DNA of 64,000 nt from Diadophis punctatus similis (GCA_023053685.1 JALIGW010000001.1:224772434-224836433); one strand, 5' to 3'; shown: positions 32,835 through 45,521, numbered from the stretch's first letter. Program-made: numbers and translations. Notes: generated from the sequence alone by a model not told the origin.

Positions 32835-33227
32835 TTACGTGTTTTCATATAGGGGGAGAAATCGATTGCTCACTTGTAATGGGGCTACATTGAGATTGGT
32901 AAGATTGGGCAGTAGGGGTTTGATACATGTATGCTGCTTCTTTCTTTGATTGTTGTGTTTCCTTCTATGTGTGACATGCCTCCATTTATCTTCCTCCAAA
33001 GGTTTAGCCACAGGGTCAATTCCTCTAGGAGTTGCTTTTTCATTTGGTTCGATTTGGATATAGCCTTGCTGCATAGGTTGGAGTTTGGCTAGAGCTGCCT
33101 CTAGATTCTTTCCTTTTTCTTCTAGTAGTCCATGTAGTTTACGTTTAATACATTTATAATTTGGGTATTCTTTGGGCATAAGCACATACATTGAACATAC
33201 ATTGCATACAACAATAGTGTCAGTCAC
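32835..33227 (-). CDS. CR1 ORF1 remnant
   Basis: A 130-codon minus-strand frame with a cysteine pair (VVCNVCSMYV), a further cysteine about 20 residues on (YKCIKRK), and a basic C-terminal half (RHVTHRRKHNNQRKK). This fits CR1 ORF1, an RNA-binding protein; the assignment rests largely on its place just upstream of endonuclease sequence on the same strand. It may be incomplete at both ends. Confidence 0.6.
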   Translation of the reverse strand: MTDTIVVCNVCSMYVLMPKEYPNYKCIKRKLHGLLEEKGKNLEAALAKLQPMQQGYIQIEPNEKATPRGIDPVAKPLEEDKWRHVTHRRKHNNQRKKQHTCIKPLLPNLTNLNVAPLQVSNRFLPLYENT

Positions 33228-33250
33228 TGTTCCATGAGTTTGTTTCTTTT

Positions 33251-33856
33251 TTTGCTGGTTGTTTTAAGGGTTAAATATATATATATAAAAGTAGGAGATT
33301 TTGTCTCAATATATATTTGAAGAAAAAATATAGTTTAAAAATGTTTCATTTTGGTAGTTCATTGAAGGAATTAAGAGAATGCTGCCCCTTCTTTGTTCTC
33401 TGACGCCACCCAGCATTACATGCCCTGCTCTCTTCCCTAGTAGCAACAATAGCATCACCACCTATAAGATACCTTAATATTGTATTACGTCAGGTAGGAT
33501 GCGGGAAAAAAGGATGGATTAAATTAAACTTTTGAAGATCTCCCTTACATTTAGATCAATGAACTAACATCTTTGGCTTGAACTTGGCCTATCCGTTTAC
33601 TTTGACAGTGATAGGAAAATGCCAAATTGAGTGACAGTACAGATCCTTCCCTTTGGTTTGATTCCAGGCTCAAGACAAGGAATCTCATACTAGAAGGAAA
33701 GTCCCACTCAGAAATCCCAGGGAGCCACTGCCGATCCTAACCACCAACAACAAATCGGATGAACAAGATGCAGTGGCAAAGAAATGATAATGGATCTTTA
33801 TTGCCATTTGATCTTAAGTAGAGAGAACATTTCTGTAATATGTTGCGTTTTCTTAC
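33251..33856. other. Intron sequence downstream of the pyrin exon
   Basis: Contains the donor of the pyrin exon at 33851-33856. No repeat or exon was recognised in the rest. Confidence 0.4.
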
Positions 33857-34153
33857 CTTTCTGTCCAGTTTCTTCAAGGTTTTTTGCAAGATCATTTCTG
33901 TTGCATTTTTGAAGGACACGAATGCACACCTCTAGAGCATCTTCTGTATAATGTTGAATCAGGAGATCTGCAACTTTTTGTTGATCAGCTTTCTCCAGTG
34001 AAGCTCCAGGAATGTTTGGCCTTCCATCATAATTAATTAATTTTAGCCTCCATTTAAATTCTGAAAATTGGCTGTCAATGAGTTCCTTCAATGCATTGTA
34101 AATATCTTCTTCCACAGTGTTATTCATTTCTGCTATGAGGAATTATATCTGAT
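33857..34153 (-). CDS. NLRP-like gene, first coding exon (pyrin domain)
   Basis: The minus strand from ATG at 34127 reads 90 codons starting MNNTVEEDIYNALKELIDSQ plus one base, then a donor (gtaaga, complement of 33851-33856). Length, helix pattern and the closing LQKCNRNDLAKNLEE match a pyrin (PYD) death-fold domain, which recruits the adaptor ASC by PYD-PYD contact in inflammasomes. The exon ends in phase 1, matching the linker and NACHT exons. An acceptor-like ttaattttaattttag before 34153 suggests a 26-nt 5' UTR part and a further upstream non-coding exon. The start codon is the first ATG after that site. The frame past the donor is intron. Confidence 0.88.
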
Positions 34154-34591
34154 CTAAAATTAAAATTAGAGAATTAAACTAATATGGAAAATGAAACTTG
34201 AAGGAAACAATATTAAAGTTAGTTCATTCACAAAGGCACAGCAGTTTATTTATGATTTCATTCATACTGATTTGTGTATGTCACCTATTCCATACATTCA
34301 AGGCAGGCTATATTCCTAAAACATAGACAGCACTCATCCTGACCTGAGATGGCAAGCTATAACCAAGAAGCCTGTCCTTCAGGTTTTCACCTGTCTTTTC
34401 CAATGATGTGAACCCAGAGCTTTCCTCTTGATTTGCACATAATGGACAGATTCCCCTTGAAGTAGCATATTCCTGTTTGGAGCCACACTATTCAGAAGGT
34501 GCAAAAACACTGTAAACAATTCCTTGTAGATTGTCCAAAAGGAGACCATGGAAATGTAGAGGGTGTTCTCTCACTATGTAATCCCATTTAG
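34154..34591. other. Upstream sequence of the NLRP-like gene
   Basis: Between the pyrin exon and a DNA element. No promoter motif could be defined with confidence; the first exon may lie further right. Confidence 0.35.
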
Positions 34592-34678
34592 TAAGGTGAC
34601 CAGACGTCCCGATTTGGGCGGGACAGCCCCGCTTTTTAATGATTTGTCCCGCGTCCCGCTGCGTTTCTAAAAAGTCCC

Positions 34679-34723
34679 GATTTTTTGAAAGAATGCACGA
34701 CTAGGGCATTCTTTCAAAAAATC
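34679..34723. repeat. Perfect 18-bp-stem hairpin
   Basis: gattttttgaaagaatgc (34679-34696) and its exact reverse complement (34706-34723) enclose a 9-base loop, close to the left end of the 34592 element. Confidence 0.92.
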
Positions 34724-35146
34724 AGCCTGAAAGTGGGGTGTGCGAGACTGGGGGGAGTTAAAAAAACCCACAACTGCAGCGAAGACGTTTAGTCCAAGGT
34801 CCCTCCCAGCTCTATTCTGATTGAAGTCGTCAGCCGCTGCATCTTGCCTTGCTCCTCCTCAAGGAAGCTGCAGCTCTTTTAGGGTGCTGGCAGGAAGCCT
34901 GCCTCCCAGAAGATGCAGGAGCACCTTCGGTTTTGTCTTGTTCCTTCTGAACGGCCCAGGGACGTGAACGCTAGTCAGAGGATTCATTCTCTCTCCCTCT
35001 TTTTCTGTTATTTTGCCGTCAGCCTCTGCAACTCCGGTAATTAACTGAATACACATTTCTGCCCTTTCAGCCAGTTTAGCTCTGCCTATAACCTCGCAGT
35101 TGCACCTTTCCTTCCTGCCCCTCACAACCCCGAGCAGAACAATTTC

Positions 35147-35203
<57 letters not shown>

Positions 35204-36228
35204 ATGTGTTAATATTTCTCGTTCCTTCAAATGAGCTCGTTTTTGACTCAAATGACTGGAAGACGCAACAGAGAGCCCTGCAACGCTAAGATTTGGCTTT
35301 GGGCAGGGTGGAGGGAAGAAAAAAGTGTGTTCCATGAAGGCTTTCTTCGCCCCACCTTCAAATTTTTGTAGTCAGTTACCCAAGCAAAGTTTTCATGAGT
35401 GTGATTTTCAAGGCTTTTTTATTTGAAACAATGAATCGGTCAAAGGAAAATACCAAGAGAGTGTCCCTTTTAAAAGTATGCTGTAAAAATAAAAGGACTG
35501 TAAACACATTTGCAAATGCTAAAGAAATAGCACATTGAAGTCATCCTCACTTCAGACGATGAGTTCATTTCTGTCTTCTCTATCTACTTCCTTCAATCTT
35601 GCCAAGCAGGGTAGCTATTTTTTCTAGTACACACAGTTTTGTCACATGTCCAAAATATGAACTTTTGCAGCTGATAATTACAGAACCAGGATTGCTTCTT
35701 TAATTCTTCTTGCAGCACATTTGCTTTCTCTATTGGTTACATTATATTTTTGATCTTGTGTCCTTTGCCTTTTCTGAAACGCTCCTGTTAGGTTGAAAAT
35801 TTAAAGGTTTTGTTCATTCTTCTAAAAAAAAATCAGCATAGTCTATAAAAACAGTTTTCATTGTTTTTATATCAAATACATTTATTGTAATACTGTTAAT
35901 TTGGGATGATTCTGATTTCACTGAGATAAACTGGGACAATGTATGGTTTTGCTTTGCTTTGCATATAAGAGAAGTAGGATCACTCATTGATATAAATGTT
36001 TATACAGGCTAGACGTATTTTGTTTAATAAATTAATTTGATAGGTGCAAATAGGTGCCAATTGAAAAAGTAATCAAACTTAATAGATTGAAATTAATATT
36101 TAATATTTCTGATTTTGAATATTTTTAAAGTTTGCATCAATCAAACTTGGCTAATATTGCACAATCACAGAATAATTGTTTGCAGGTAAAAGGGACTTAA
36201 TGTTTTCTAACCATCCAATATTGTATAT
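34724..36228. other. Interior of the 34592 element, no gene recognised
   Basis: A (TG)n microsatellite occupies about 35151-35199. A 158-codon minus-strand frame (34859-35335) runs through it and has no recognised domain, so it is not called as a gene. Confidence 0.5.
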
Positions 36229-36362
36229 CATGGGTGTCAAACTCGCGGCCTCACATTGCCATCACATGACATTTCATGATGTTTTTCCCATTAACGGAGC
36301 TGGGGTGGGCATGGCTTGCATGTGACACATCCAGCCCACGGGCCACCAGTTTGACACCTCTG
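36229..36362. mobile_element. hAT-type miniature element ('GGGTGTCAAACT' family)
   Basis: Ends catgggtgtcaaact and agtttgacacctctg are inverted repeats, and TGTATAT occurs on both sides. Non-coding, 134 bp. Confidence 0.8.
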
Positions 36363-37671
36363 TGTATATTGTCTTAATTTTTTCATTATGCATATTTTAC
36401 TGTTTAGAAGGTATTTAAGAAATAAAATATTTTGCAATACAAATTGAAAACGTTCTTATGGGAATGTATTAATTTGGATATATTATGTGATATCAAGTTG
36501 AATAGTGAACCTTAGCAACCACATAGAAGTTTTTCCCACATTGTGTAAAGAAAAGTTATGGAAAGCTTCCACTTCAAAATTTTATCTCTGTTCTTCATTT
36601 TAATTAAAATAGTTATATTCAGACTATAGTGATTTATATACAAGTGTTGTGGGATACTAAAAAAAAGGCATGCCCACAATGTTTGTAATAAGATGCAATG
36701 TTACAAATATCAAAAGGTGTAGAAGACAGTGTAAACATAGATTTTTCTAAAATAAAAGTTTTGTAAAGAATTTTATTCTTATTTCATTCTATTTAGGTTT
36801 CACTCTTTATTTAAACAACAGTTTATTTTTGTGTCACCTTGTGTCACTGTGCTCTACCTTACCCCACTCAGCCCAGTTCTGTTCCTCACTATCTTGTAGT
36901 TTAGTTGTGTCTGATCACTGGTTGGATGCTGTAATCATTTTGGTAAAGGCCAGCATATTAACAATAAACCTTAAAAAGATACTCTGGATTAGTAGTTCCC
37001 AGACCTAATAATATGGCAAGGATGTGGGTGACTGTCTTCAGTGGTTTCTATTTCAGGTAAGGTCATAACTGATATACCAGCCAAAGCTGAATAAAGAACA
37101 CCTAACATAGGTCTTTGCCTACTCCTCTAACAGATGTGAGTCCAGGACTTCAGATTGGCAGCCTGCTGTATCTGAGGAAACACAACCCCTATCAAGGGTC
37201 AAATATTGTGTAGACTGAGATACTATAGTCCTGGAGTCAGTAACTTCTGAATTAACAGCTACTCCATCTTACTTTGATTTCTTCCTGTTCCGATCTTGAT
37301 CAGGTGGAACATCTACTGCATTTTCCATAAAATGAAAGAGAACCAATTGAATAAATTTCTCCCAAAATATATCTTAGTGGCCTTATGTGATGTGTTCAGT
37401 GGTATACTGAAAGGCTCCCTTTTAGGATTAACACTGTTCAATTTCATTATAAATAGATTAGATAAGAGGTGAAAAATACATTTACAGATGATACAAACTT
37501 GAAGAAGGATAGCAGGCATCGAGGAGAAAAATATAGGTAGCCCTTAACTTACAACCAGAATTGAGCCCAAAATTTATGTTGCTACACACTATGAAAGAGG
37601 TGTAACATTCAAGTGAGACAGACTAGAGCCAGGAGGAACAGAAAGGGGATTAGTAAACACACGCATATACG
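36363..37671. other. Non-coding stretch
   Basis: No gene recognised. A fragment of the 'ggtagtcctcaagttacga' repeat family appears at about 37534-37590. Confidence 0.45.
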
Positions 37672-38028
<357 letters not shown>

Positions 38029-38029
<1 letters not shown>

Positions 38030-38101
38030 TTGTATGGCCGCCCTGAGTCCTACAGGAGTGGGGCGGCATACAAAAACGACCAAAAATAAATAAATAAATA
38101 A
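38029..38101 (+). mobile_element. LINE 3' tail fragment ('gggcggcatacaaa')
   Basis: ggccgccctgagtcc ... ggggcggcatacaaa followed by an AAATA run is the same 3' end as the LINEs at 18257 and 53297, here in sense orientation. Confidence 0.7.
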
Positions 38102-38169
38102 TTTTTAATCAGGAACCCACCCCGGTCAATGGTGTCCCTCTTTACCAATGTTAAAATCTGGTCACCTTA

Positions 38170-39160
38170 CATTTAGGTCATTCATAAGAACAAACACTGT
38201 AACTTCCATCCCTGAACCCAGATCAGAAGAGATGCAGCAGATATGGAAGTTGGAGATGGAATGATAAGTATCCAAATGACGACTATATATATATACAAAA
38301 AATAGTAAAAACAAATAGTAAAGGAAGAGGTATAGAAAAAAGTGTGGAAAATAATAGAAAGCCAAGAATGAAAAAAGACTAAAAGAAGCTATTTCTGACC
38401 TTTTTTTTTTTACAATAATTACTTGATACCATTTCCCTCTCAAAATTACATAATATATCGTAGTTCCATTTCCCCAAATACAGTCCTTTTTAACCAGTAA
38501 ATCCAGAAATCACAAGCTTATTTTTATCCATTTTGAGCAAAAAGTCTTTAAGGAGTTTTTAGTCTTTTATAAAGTGATTGTTCTTCCTTCCCTAATCAAA
38601 CATGTCAATTTAGCCATTTCTGAAAGTTCTACCATCTTTGTGATTCATCCCGCCATTGTGGCTATCTCTGTATTTTTCAATTTTTGCTTCCTGCAATTAC
38701 CATGTATAAAACCAATCATCCATGAGTCTTTTGTAATTGGCTATTCATAAGTCCTACTAACAAAAATTCTAGTTTCATCGGAATATTATTTTTTTAATTC
38801 TCTGCATATATATTGGCATTCACTATTTCACTAGCCTGCCATGCATGCATGGTAAACTGTCCCTTTATGGTTTCCACATTTTCAACAGCAGTTAGAAGTC
38901 CCTTCACAAATTTTAGATAAGGTGTCATATGCCAACAGTACAACATAAAAAATTCTTTTAAAATTCTAAGATAGTGTGAATTTCACACCTTTTGACCACC
39001 ATCTCCAATTGATCTATTTGTATGTTATAACCTAAATTCTTAGTCCATTTTATCATGCATTTTAGGTTGTCCCATTTCAAATCTCAACAAAGGTTTGTAC
39101 ATTTTTGCAGTTATATATTTACTGTATGTACATTATTCCATTCCAAGACTTTGGATTTAG
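38170..39160 (-). mobile_element. L1 3' portion, antisense, decayed
   Basis: The minus strand gives broken pieces resembling the ORF2 C-terminus (LKEFFMLYCWHMTPYLKF at about 38905-38960, then a cysteine-rich block), comparable with the C-terminus of the L1 at 1-3158. Many stops and frameshifts. Confidence 0.55.
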
Positions 39161-39329
39161 TATTGTGGTTGGTTGACTTTGTGCCGGACTTTGCTTTATT
39201 GGAACTTTGTGGGGGGCTGTTTGCAGGCAAGTTTAATAATGCAAAAGGGCTCAGGGAAATGACATTAGGGGCCGGTGGTGTTTAATTAAAGTCCTTAAAT
39301 GTTCTGTGCATGGGCGTGGGGTCTGGAAC
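39161..39329. other. Unassigned sequence
   Basis: Between the L1 remnant and the antisense copia LTR. Nothing recognised. Confidence 0.4.
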
Positions 39330-39647
39330 TGTTAGATAAGAATTACTCTTATCAGAGGCGAAGTAGATCTTTTCCTGAAACTCTGACATTATAAAAATAA
39401 ACCTCAATTTAAATACTAAGGTATAAGATATTTATTTCGGTACAAAAATAATGAGTCACATCCTGGCTATAAAACAGGTCTTGCTTCTTACAGAAGCTGA
39501 AGAGAAAAGGGAGAACAAAAGAAAGGAATGTACACATGCGTACTAGGAACATATTAATCACGTGCTCAGGAATAAACCATTATATTTGATAGGGATGCAT
39601 CTCCCTGCATATACATGTAACAGGCAACATAAAATCACTGCCTGACA
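39330..39647 (-). mobile_element. Solo copia LTR, antisense, related to the 46553 element
   Basis: The minus strand starts TGTCAGGCAGTG and follows the same order as the LTR at 46553: atgcagggagatgcatcccta, a gtacacat-like block, and tttttgtaccgaaataaata. Length about 318 bp against 328 bp. No internal sequence is attached. The two are clearly diverged, so it is an older or sister subfamily. A target duplication was not clear. Confidence 0.75.
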
Positions 39648-40080
39648 TAGAACATAGAAAAATCCTGTCTTATGGAAAATATATGTTTTGTTTATATTCT
39701 ATGCATTTGGGCAATCATTTTAAAATGCCCAAAGACATAAAAATAACGCCCAAAGAGTGATGTGGACTATCCTCTTAAATTAAATAGAGGAGATTTACTG
39801 GAGTCCCTTCATGAAAAGTATAAATGGACTTGGGTAAAGATGATAAGAACTTCAACAGAAAAAGCAAAGAGACTAGAAGAAAATAGGAGTTAGAATTCAA
39901 TTCTATTTATGGAATTCAAGGATGGCTGGAAGGAATAAGGGAAAAATTATTCATTATTAATGGTTAAATATGAATTGCTTAATTAAGTGAATTAAATGAA
40001 TTGCTATTTTTGATAATATGTAATAGCTTATCTGTTTTTGATTGTATTTTGGAAAATTTTAATGGTGCAATAAATTAGTT
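39648..40080. other. Unassigned sequence
   Basis: AT-rich, no feature recognised; ends at the gypsy LTR. Confidence 0.4.
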
Positions 40081-40295
40081 TGTGTTACATACGAATGGAT
40101 GTAGCAAGAATTTGCATGGCTGCCGCTGATTGGCTGACCTAGCGGCGGGAAAAATAAACTGCTGTCATTGGTCGGTGTTCCTTAAATAGAGAGCCCTGGC
40201 AGCCTGCCGGCAGTTTGTACATCGCAGCTAGGGAAATAAAGGTGCTGAAAATTTCCCGTGTCCCTTCTCTTCTTCACTGCACCCACTATCTAACA
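40081..40295 (+). repeat. Gypsy 5' LTR, 215 bp
   Basis: Starts TGTGTTACAT, ends ATCTAACA, with a TATA-like ttaaata near 40183 and an AATAAA at 40234-40239. The next bases (ctggtgatgaaggtgg) fit the place of a primer site. Confidence 0.75.
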
Positions 40296-40404
40296 CTGGT
40301 GATGAAGGTGGGATTCTGAAGAGGGCAAGAAGAGAGAAAGGAACTGACCACCCACTCCATGGCATCCACAGCCATCTTTACAGTCTGCTCCGGCAAACCT
40401 GAGG

Positions 40405-41055
40405 ATGACTACCCAGACCTCCCCCACACCAGTATTATTCGACCTGCAAGCAGAAGAATGGCACACATACATGAGCCGGTTCAGGATGTTCCTGGAAGCC
40501 AACAATTACCAAGACCTGCCGGACAACCGCACAAGAGCCCTTTTTCTCACCTATGGCAGAACGAAGTTCTGTAAGATGGCACAGACCCTTGTCACACCCG
40601 TGGACATAGAGGCAATCTCGTGGACAATGCTGCAAAATACTCTCAAAGACCAGTATGCCCCAACGGCGACCCCAATGGTGAGCCAGAATGAGTTCTATCA
40701 TCGGCGCCAACAAGAAGGAGAGACCATAAATAACTTCGTGGCCAAGCTGAGGGAAATTGCGACAAAGTGCGAATTCGTCAACCCCGAGGAGATGATGAGG
40801 GATCGGGTAATCCTGGGAATGAAGGACCTAACCCTCCAAAAGAAACTGTTGGTGCGAAGAGGGGTGACATTTAAGGACATGGTCGAAGAAGCGAGGGCTG
40901 TGAATCCTCAGATAACTACACTGCAGACATCAGGAAGACCAGTGGGGTCCATCGCGCCCACCGAGAGCCTGACTGGACCACAGAGGTTCCCGAATACGGG
41001 GATGAATGGGAAGAAGAAGCAGCCGTCCATTAAGTATATCTGGACAAATGGGTAA
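40405..41055 (+). CDS. Ty3/gypsy gag
   Basis: A 216-codon frame starting MTTQTSPTPVLFDLQAEEWH with a retrotransposon gag fold (WTMLQNTLKDQYAPTATPMV, FYHRRQQEGETINNFVAKLR). It ends at a TAA (41053-41055) before the zinc knuckle, which is readable in another frame (CRQCKEPGHIAK, about 41150-41180), so the C-terminus is lost by a frameshift. Confidence 0.82.
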   Translation: MTTQTSPTPVLFDLQAEEWHTYMSRFRMFLEANNYQDLPDNRTRALFLTYGRTKFCKMAQTLVTPVDIEAISWTMLQNTLKDQYAPTATPMVSQNEFYHRRQQEGETINNFVAKLREIATKCEFVNPEEMMRDRVILGMKDLTLQKKLLVRRGVTFKDMVEEARAVNPQITTLQTSGRPVGSIAPTESLTGPQRFPNTGMNGKKKQPSIKYIWTNG

Positions 41056-41301
41056 GCCCCCGGGACAATGACTTTAAGCAACCTCATTGCTCTTGATGTA
41101 TGGGGCTCCATGTCAGGGCAGTGTGCCATTTTAAAGAGGCCATCTGCCGCCAGTGCAAAGAACCAGGCCATATAGCCAAACCCCTACCATCCCAAACCAC
41201 CATCGGGCCCCGGGAGGCAAGGGCAAGCGAGACCTGGATTCCAACTGAATAAGCGCCAGGAGGAGCACTATCCAGACACCCGGGGAATCAAACAAACCAT
41301 C

Positions 41302-43060
41302 GTGGGGCACTTGGATCCGTGCGATGGGGACAAATACCATGTAACCATCAACATTGAAGGAACCCCATGCGAAATAGAGCTGGACACTGGATCATTTTTT
41401 ACCATTGTGTCCTGGCGAAAGCTCCAACGCCACAAGCCAACAATATCCAGAAGACAACTCAAGCCGCAGAATATCAAGTTGAACGACTTCCAGGGAAACA
41501 GCATTCCCATGTGGGGCCGAGCCAAAGTAAAGGTACAATTTTAAAACTTCTATGGCCGACTTCCCCTGACCATCATCGCAAGCGACCGCCCCACATTGCT
41601 GGGCATCGAATGGTTCAAACCATTAGGACTTGGCATCATGGGCATAAACCAAATCAGAGAGAATGAGCTACACCAGTTGCTGTCAAAATTCAGGGACGTG
41701 TTTGACAGGAGCCTAAGTAAATATACAGGGAAACCTATCTCGTTTAACCTAGAACCTAGTGTTACCCCAATAAGGCTCAAGCCACAGAGGGTTCCGTTTG
41801 CTCTATGGTCCAAGGTAGATGAGCAATTGGATAAATTCATTGCCTAAGGGATCCTGGAGCCGATCAATCATGCCACATGGGAGACCCCAATAGTCACCCT
41901 AGTAAAGCCAGACGGCTCCATCCGCATCTATGAAGATTATAAGGGGACTTTAAATAAAGCATTACAGAAAAGTGCATATCCGGTGCTGGTAGTGCAACAT
42001 CTGCTACATTCACTGGGAAATGGCAAAATATTCACCAAATTGGACTTGGTCCAGGCCTATCAACAATTACCAGTGGATGCGGCCACTGCAGAGGCCCCAA
42101 ATGATTGTGATGCATAGAGGGGCATTCAAATGCAAACAGCTGCAATTTGGAGTAAATGTCGCCCCAGGGCTATTCCAAAGCCTGATGGAGTGCCTCATAT
42201 CAGGAGAATCAAATGAACAACTCATGGACCGATTAAAAGAAACATTGGGGAGGTTCCAAAAAAAAGGGACTCCAAGTAAAAAAGGAAAAATGTAAAATCA
42301 GCGTAAACCAAGTCAAGTTCCTTGGGTATTTAATTGATGGGTCCGGCATCCACCCCACGGACAGTAAAATAAAAGCTATAAAGGAAGCCCCAACCCCTAA
42401 AAATAAAACAGAGCTACAAGCCTTCTTGGGACTATTGAACTTTTATAGTATTTTCTTAAAACAGAAGGCAACCGTTGCTGAGCCGTTCTACAAATTACTA
42501 CGGAAGACGACCAGGAGGACAGCGTATTCACCACAGTCAAAGAACTACTCTCGTCCGACAGTGTCCTAATCCAATACAATGAGACTCTTCCCTTGCTACT
42601 GATCTGTGATGCATCCCCATTCAGAGTCGGGGCCGTTCTCAGCCATCGATTGCCAAATGGCTCAGAGATGCCCATTGCCTACTACTCAGAGACATTGTCC
42701 CCTGCTGAAAGAAACTACAGTCAGATCGACAAGGAAGCCCTGGCTGCTGTTGTGGGGATCAAATGTTTCACGAATACATTTATGGGAGGAGATTCGAACT
42801 CATCACCGACCATAAGCCACTGCTGGGACTCATCGCGGGAGACCAACAAAGCCCGAACTACATGTCCCCCAGAATGACAAGGTGGTCCATTTTTCTAACT
42901 AGATATAATTATAAACTGGTGCACCGCCCAGGCAAAAGGATCAGCAATGCAGACGCCCTCAGCAGATGCCCGATGCCTGACCTCGTAGAAGACCCAGCCC
43001 CCATAACACAAGTATTATTAATAGACATTGGCACGGCCAGCCCAGTCACATCCATCTTTA
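41302..43060 (+). pseudogene. Ty3/gypsy protease, reverse transcriptase and RNase H, broken
   Basis: Protease site ELDTGSFFTIV is at about 41376-41410. Polymerase sequence runs from about 41640 (FRDVFDRSLSKYTGKPISFN) through KIFTKLDLVQAYQQLPVD (about 42026-42080) to LFQSLMECLI (about 42171-42200), where SGESNEQLMDRL follows at once: the segment expected to carry YxDD is missing. RNase H starts near 42595 (LLLICDASPFRVGAVLSHRL) and ends LSRCPMPD (about 42960). Stops occur at 41542, 41845 and 42116, plus frameshifts. Confidence 0.82.
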
Positions 43061-43689
43061 TTAACCATTCTTCTATTATGGGTATTGTAATATCTTTCCA
43101 ATACTCAGCATATATAATTTGTGTAATCCATATAAAACAATAAAACACCATGTTTTATGTTGAAAAACTCTGACAAAAAGTTTCTGCTCTAAATTGTACA
43201 TTAACTTACAAACTTTTTTCAATTACTTTACTAATCCAATATTGTTTAGCTCATTTATAAATCAGTTCTCGCAAAATATATCATGAATATTTAATTAAGA
43301 ACTAAAACAGGCTCTTGAAATTTGCTGCCTGCTCAGCCCAAGAGCACAGAAAATCCCAAAGGAAGTTCCCTCCCGCTCATGAAGTGCAATGGGGGGGGCT
43401 GAAAGCAGGTATTCTGGGTGAAGTTTCCCCTCTTCAGAAACAGTTTGCTCTCCACAGCATGGGAAGCACCCACTGTCATGGGCTTTTGGAAAACCTGACT
43501 GTTCTAGAAGGCCTTTGGGACTACAATGTTGTGGGATTTCTGGTGGCAGGAATGGAATTATTACTATTCTGTGATTAACGCCACCTAGAGGGAGATCAAA
43601 CAGGTTCCTGACAAGTCTAGCAGACAGCTTTTGTCTCTCAACAGGTAAAGAAAGGAACTAGAGGGTCAGCTTATACTAGACTTATTTTT
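43061..43689. other. Unassigned sequence
   Basis: Follows the truncated gypsy element. No feature was recognised; short open frames only. Confidence 0.4.
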
Positions 43690-44280
43690 TTACCAACAGA
43701 GTTGAAATGATAGAAGGGACTGCAGGAACTTTGGGGGAGAGTGACTATATCATATTGGAATTCAATATAATGCAGACACAAGCAATAGAACAAAGTCAAA
43801 CTCGTCTATTAGACTGTTAAGAGCTGATTTCAACAAACCTAAAGAGAGCACGGGAAGGATTCCATGCAGGGGTGGGTTCCTCCTGGTTCAGACCGGTTCG
43901 GCCGAACCGGTAGCGACCCGCTGGTGACGTCACGATGATGTCACCGAACCGGATTGGTCGGTGCCAGTCTGTGGGTGCTGCCATCTTTTTTGGGGGGGGG
44001 GTTTCCGAATTTTTCCTTTCTTTTTAAATTTTTTTCCCTTCTGAGCATGCGCAGAAGCCGAGTTCCGGCACTGTGCATGTGGTCACCATCTTTTTTTCAG
44101 CTTTGGTTTTTTGCCGCGCGGCACGGGAGGAAGCGAACCGGCAGCAAGGTAAGTTAGAACCCACTCCTGCTTCCAGGGTTCCCCCATGCCCCTTTTGGCT
44201 CCCAGGGGGCTGTAGGGAGGCTTGCTAGGCCCAAAAAGAGTGCAGGGGGGGGGCCTTCAAGGGAGAAAGAAAGAAAGAAA

Positions 44281-44639
44281 CCCTCACTGTTTGGGGATCC
44301 CCACATGCACGGAGTTTGAGTTGAGAGTTTCAAAACATCTGGTTTTTTTCCTGCTACCAAAGACCTTCTGGGTTCTTCACAGGAAGGGAGAAATGGAGGG
44401 AGAGAGGGAGGGAGAGAGGGAAGGTCAAACTCTTTTACTCACACTTCATCCTCACTGTTTGAGGATCCCCACATGCATGGAGTTTGAGTTGAGAGCTTAT
44501 TGTAAGTGGCTGCTAAGCTATCCTTCTCAGGTAAGCTAATCAACAGTGGAGTTCTAAGAATGCCAGATTATCAATGGGCATGTTCTCAGTTTCAAAACGT
44601 CTGGCTTTTCTTCCTGCTACCAAAGACCTTCTGGGGTTC

Positions 44640-44660
<21 letters not shown>
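44281..44660 (+). repeat. Imperfect direct duplication inside the hAT-type element
   Basis: cctcactgtttggggatccc (44281) recurs at about 44450 with one change, and caaagaccttctgggttctt (about 44358) recurs at about 44622 with an added g. The spacing differs (about 169 and 264 bp), so more than one step was involved. Confidence 0.75.
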
Positions 44661-45002
<342 letters not shown>

Positions 45003-45484
45003 GAAAGTACCACAAACCCTGCCAATAGACGTGGCTTCAGAAGACACTTTGAAACAGCACAGCAATTTAGGGCTGGAAGATATCTCGAAGGTCATCTAGT
45101 CCAACCCCGTGCTGCAGCAGGAAACCTTACATTGTCTGGATTATTTTAGTGCCTCTACCAGAGAGGAAAATTGCCAGAAAGGAGAATGAGTTTACTAGGA
45201 CAAGTTTGCCATGCACAGGAAGGCAGAGATAGTCCTTGACGTATGACAATTGAGTCCAAAGTTTTGGTTGCTAAGCAAGAGCGTTGTTAAGTGAGTTTCA
45301 CCACATTTTACTCAATCCATGACATTTCCTGGCTCTAACAGTGATGTGCAAGCTAGGGAAGAAATCTGAAGGCATGTGTAATGTTCTAATGTACAGAAGT
45401 TAATGTTAAATGTGTGGCAGAAAGTGGACTCTGGGTGTGTTTTTCCAAATACAGTAAGATTGAATGTGTAGTTTTAGAAGAGAG

Positions 45485-45521
45485 GTGTGTGTGTGTCTGT
45501 GTGTGTCTGTGTGTGTGTGTG
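45485..45521 (+). repeat. (GT)n-rich microsatellite
   Basis: gtgtgtgtgtctgtgtgtgt and similar units; short. Confidence 0.85.

Larger units (their letters stand above)
28763..33250 (-). mobile_element. CR1 LINE, antisense, with 5' part kept and 3' end missing
   Basis: Reading right to left: ORF1 (32835-33227), a 5' region to about 32376, endonuclease sequence including MGDCNYPDIN (about 32085-32115), the rest of the endonuclease (29325-29872) and the first third of the reverse transcriptase (KKMVREHLSDLDKYKSPGPD, about 28845-28905). It is interrupted by a tRNA-type SINE (32231-32375), a long-inverted-repeat element (29882-32033) and a Sauria SINE (29536-29780). Most CR1 copies lose the 5' end; here the 3' end is lost, so a later deletion or recombination is likely. 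Confidence 0.8.
40081..43060 (+). mobile_element. Ty3/gypsy LTR retrotransposon, lacking integrase and 3' LTR
   Basis: 5' LTR, gag with zinc knuckle, protease, reverse transcriptase and RNase H occur in order, then homology stops near 43060. The family differs from the gypsy element at 16999. Several stops and a deletion across the polymerase active site show it is dead. Confidence 0.85.

Noticed and set aside
34859..35335. 158-codon minus-strand frame as a gene
   Set aside because: It crosses a TG microsatellite giving a Thr/His run, has no domain and no splice support.
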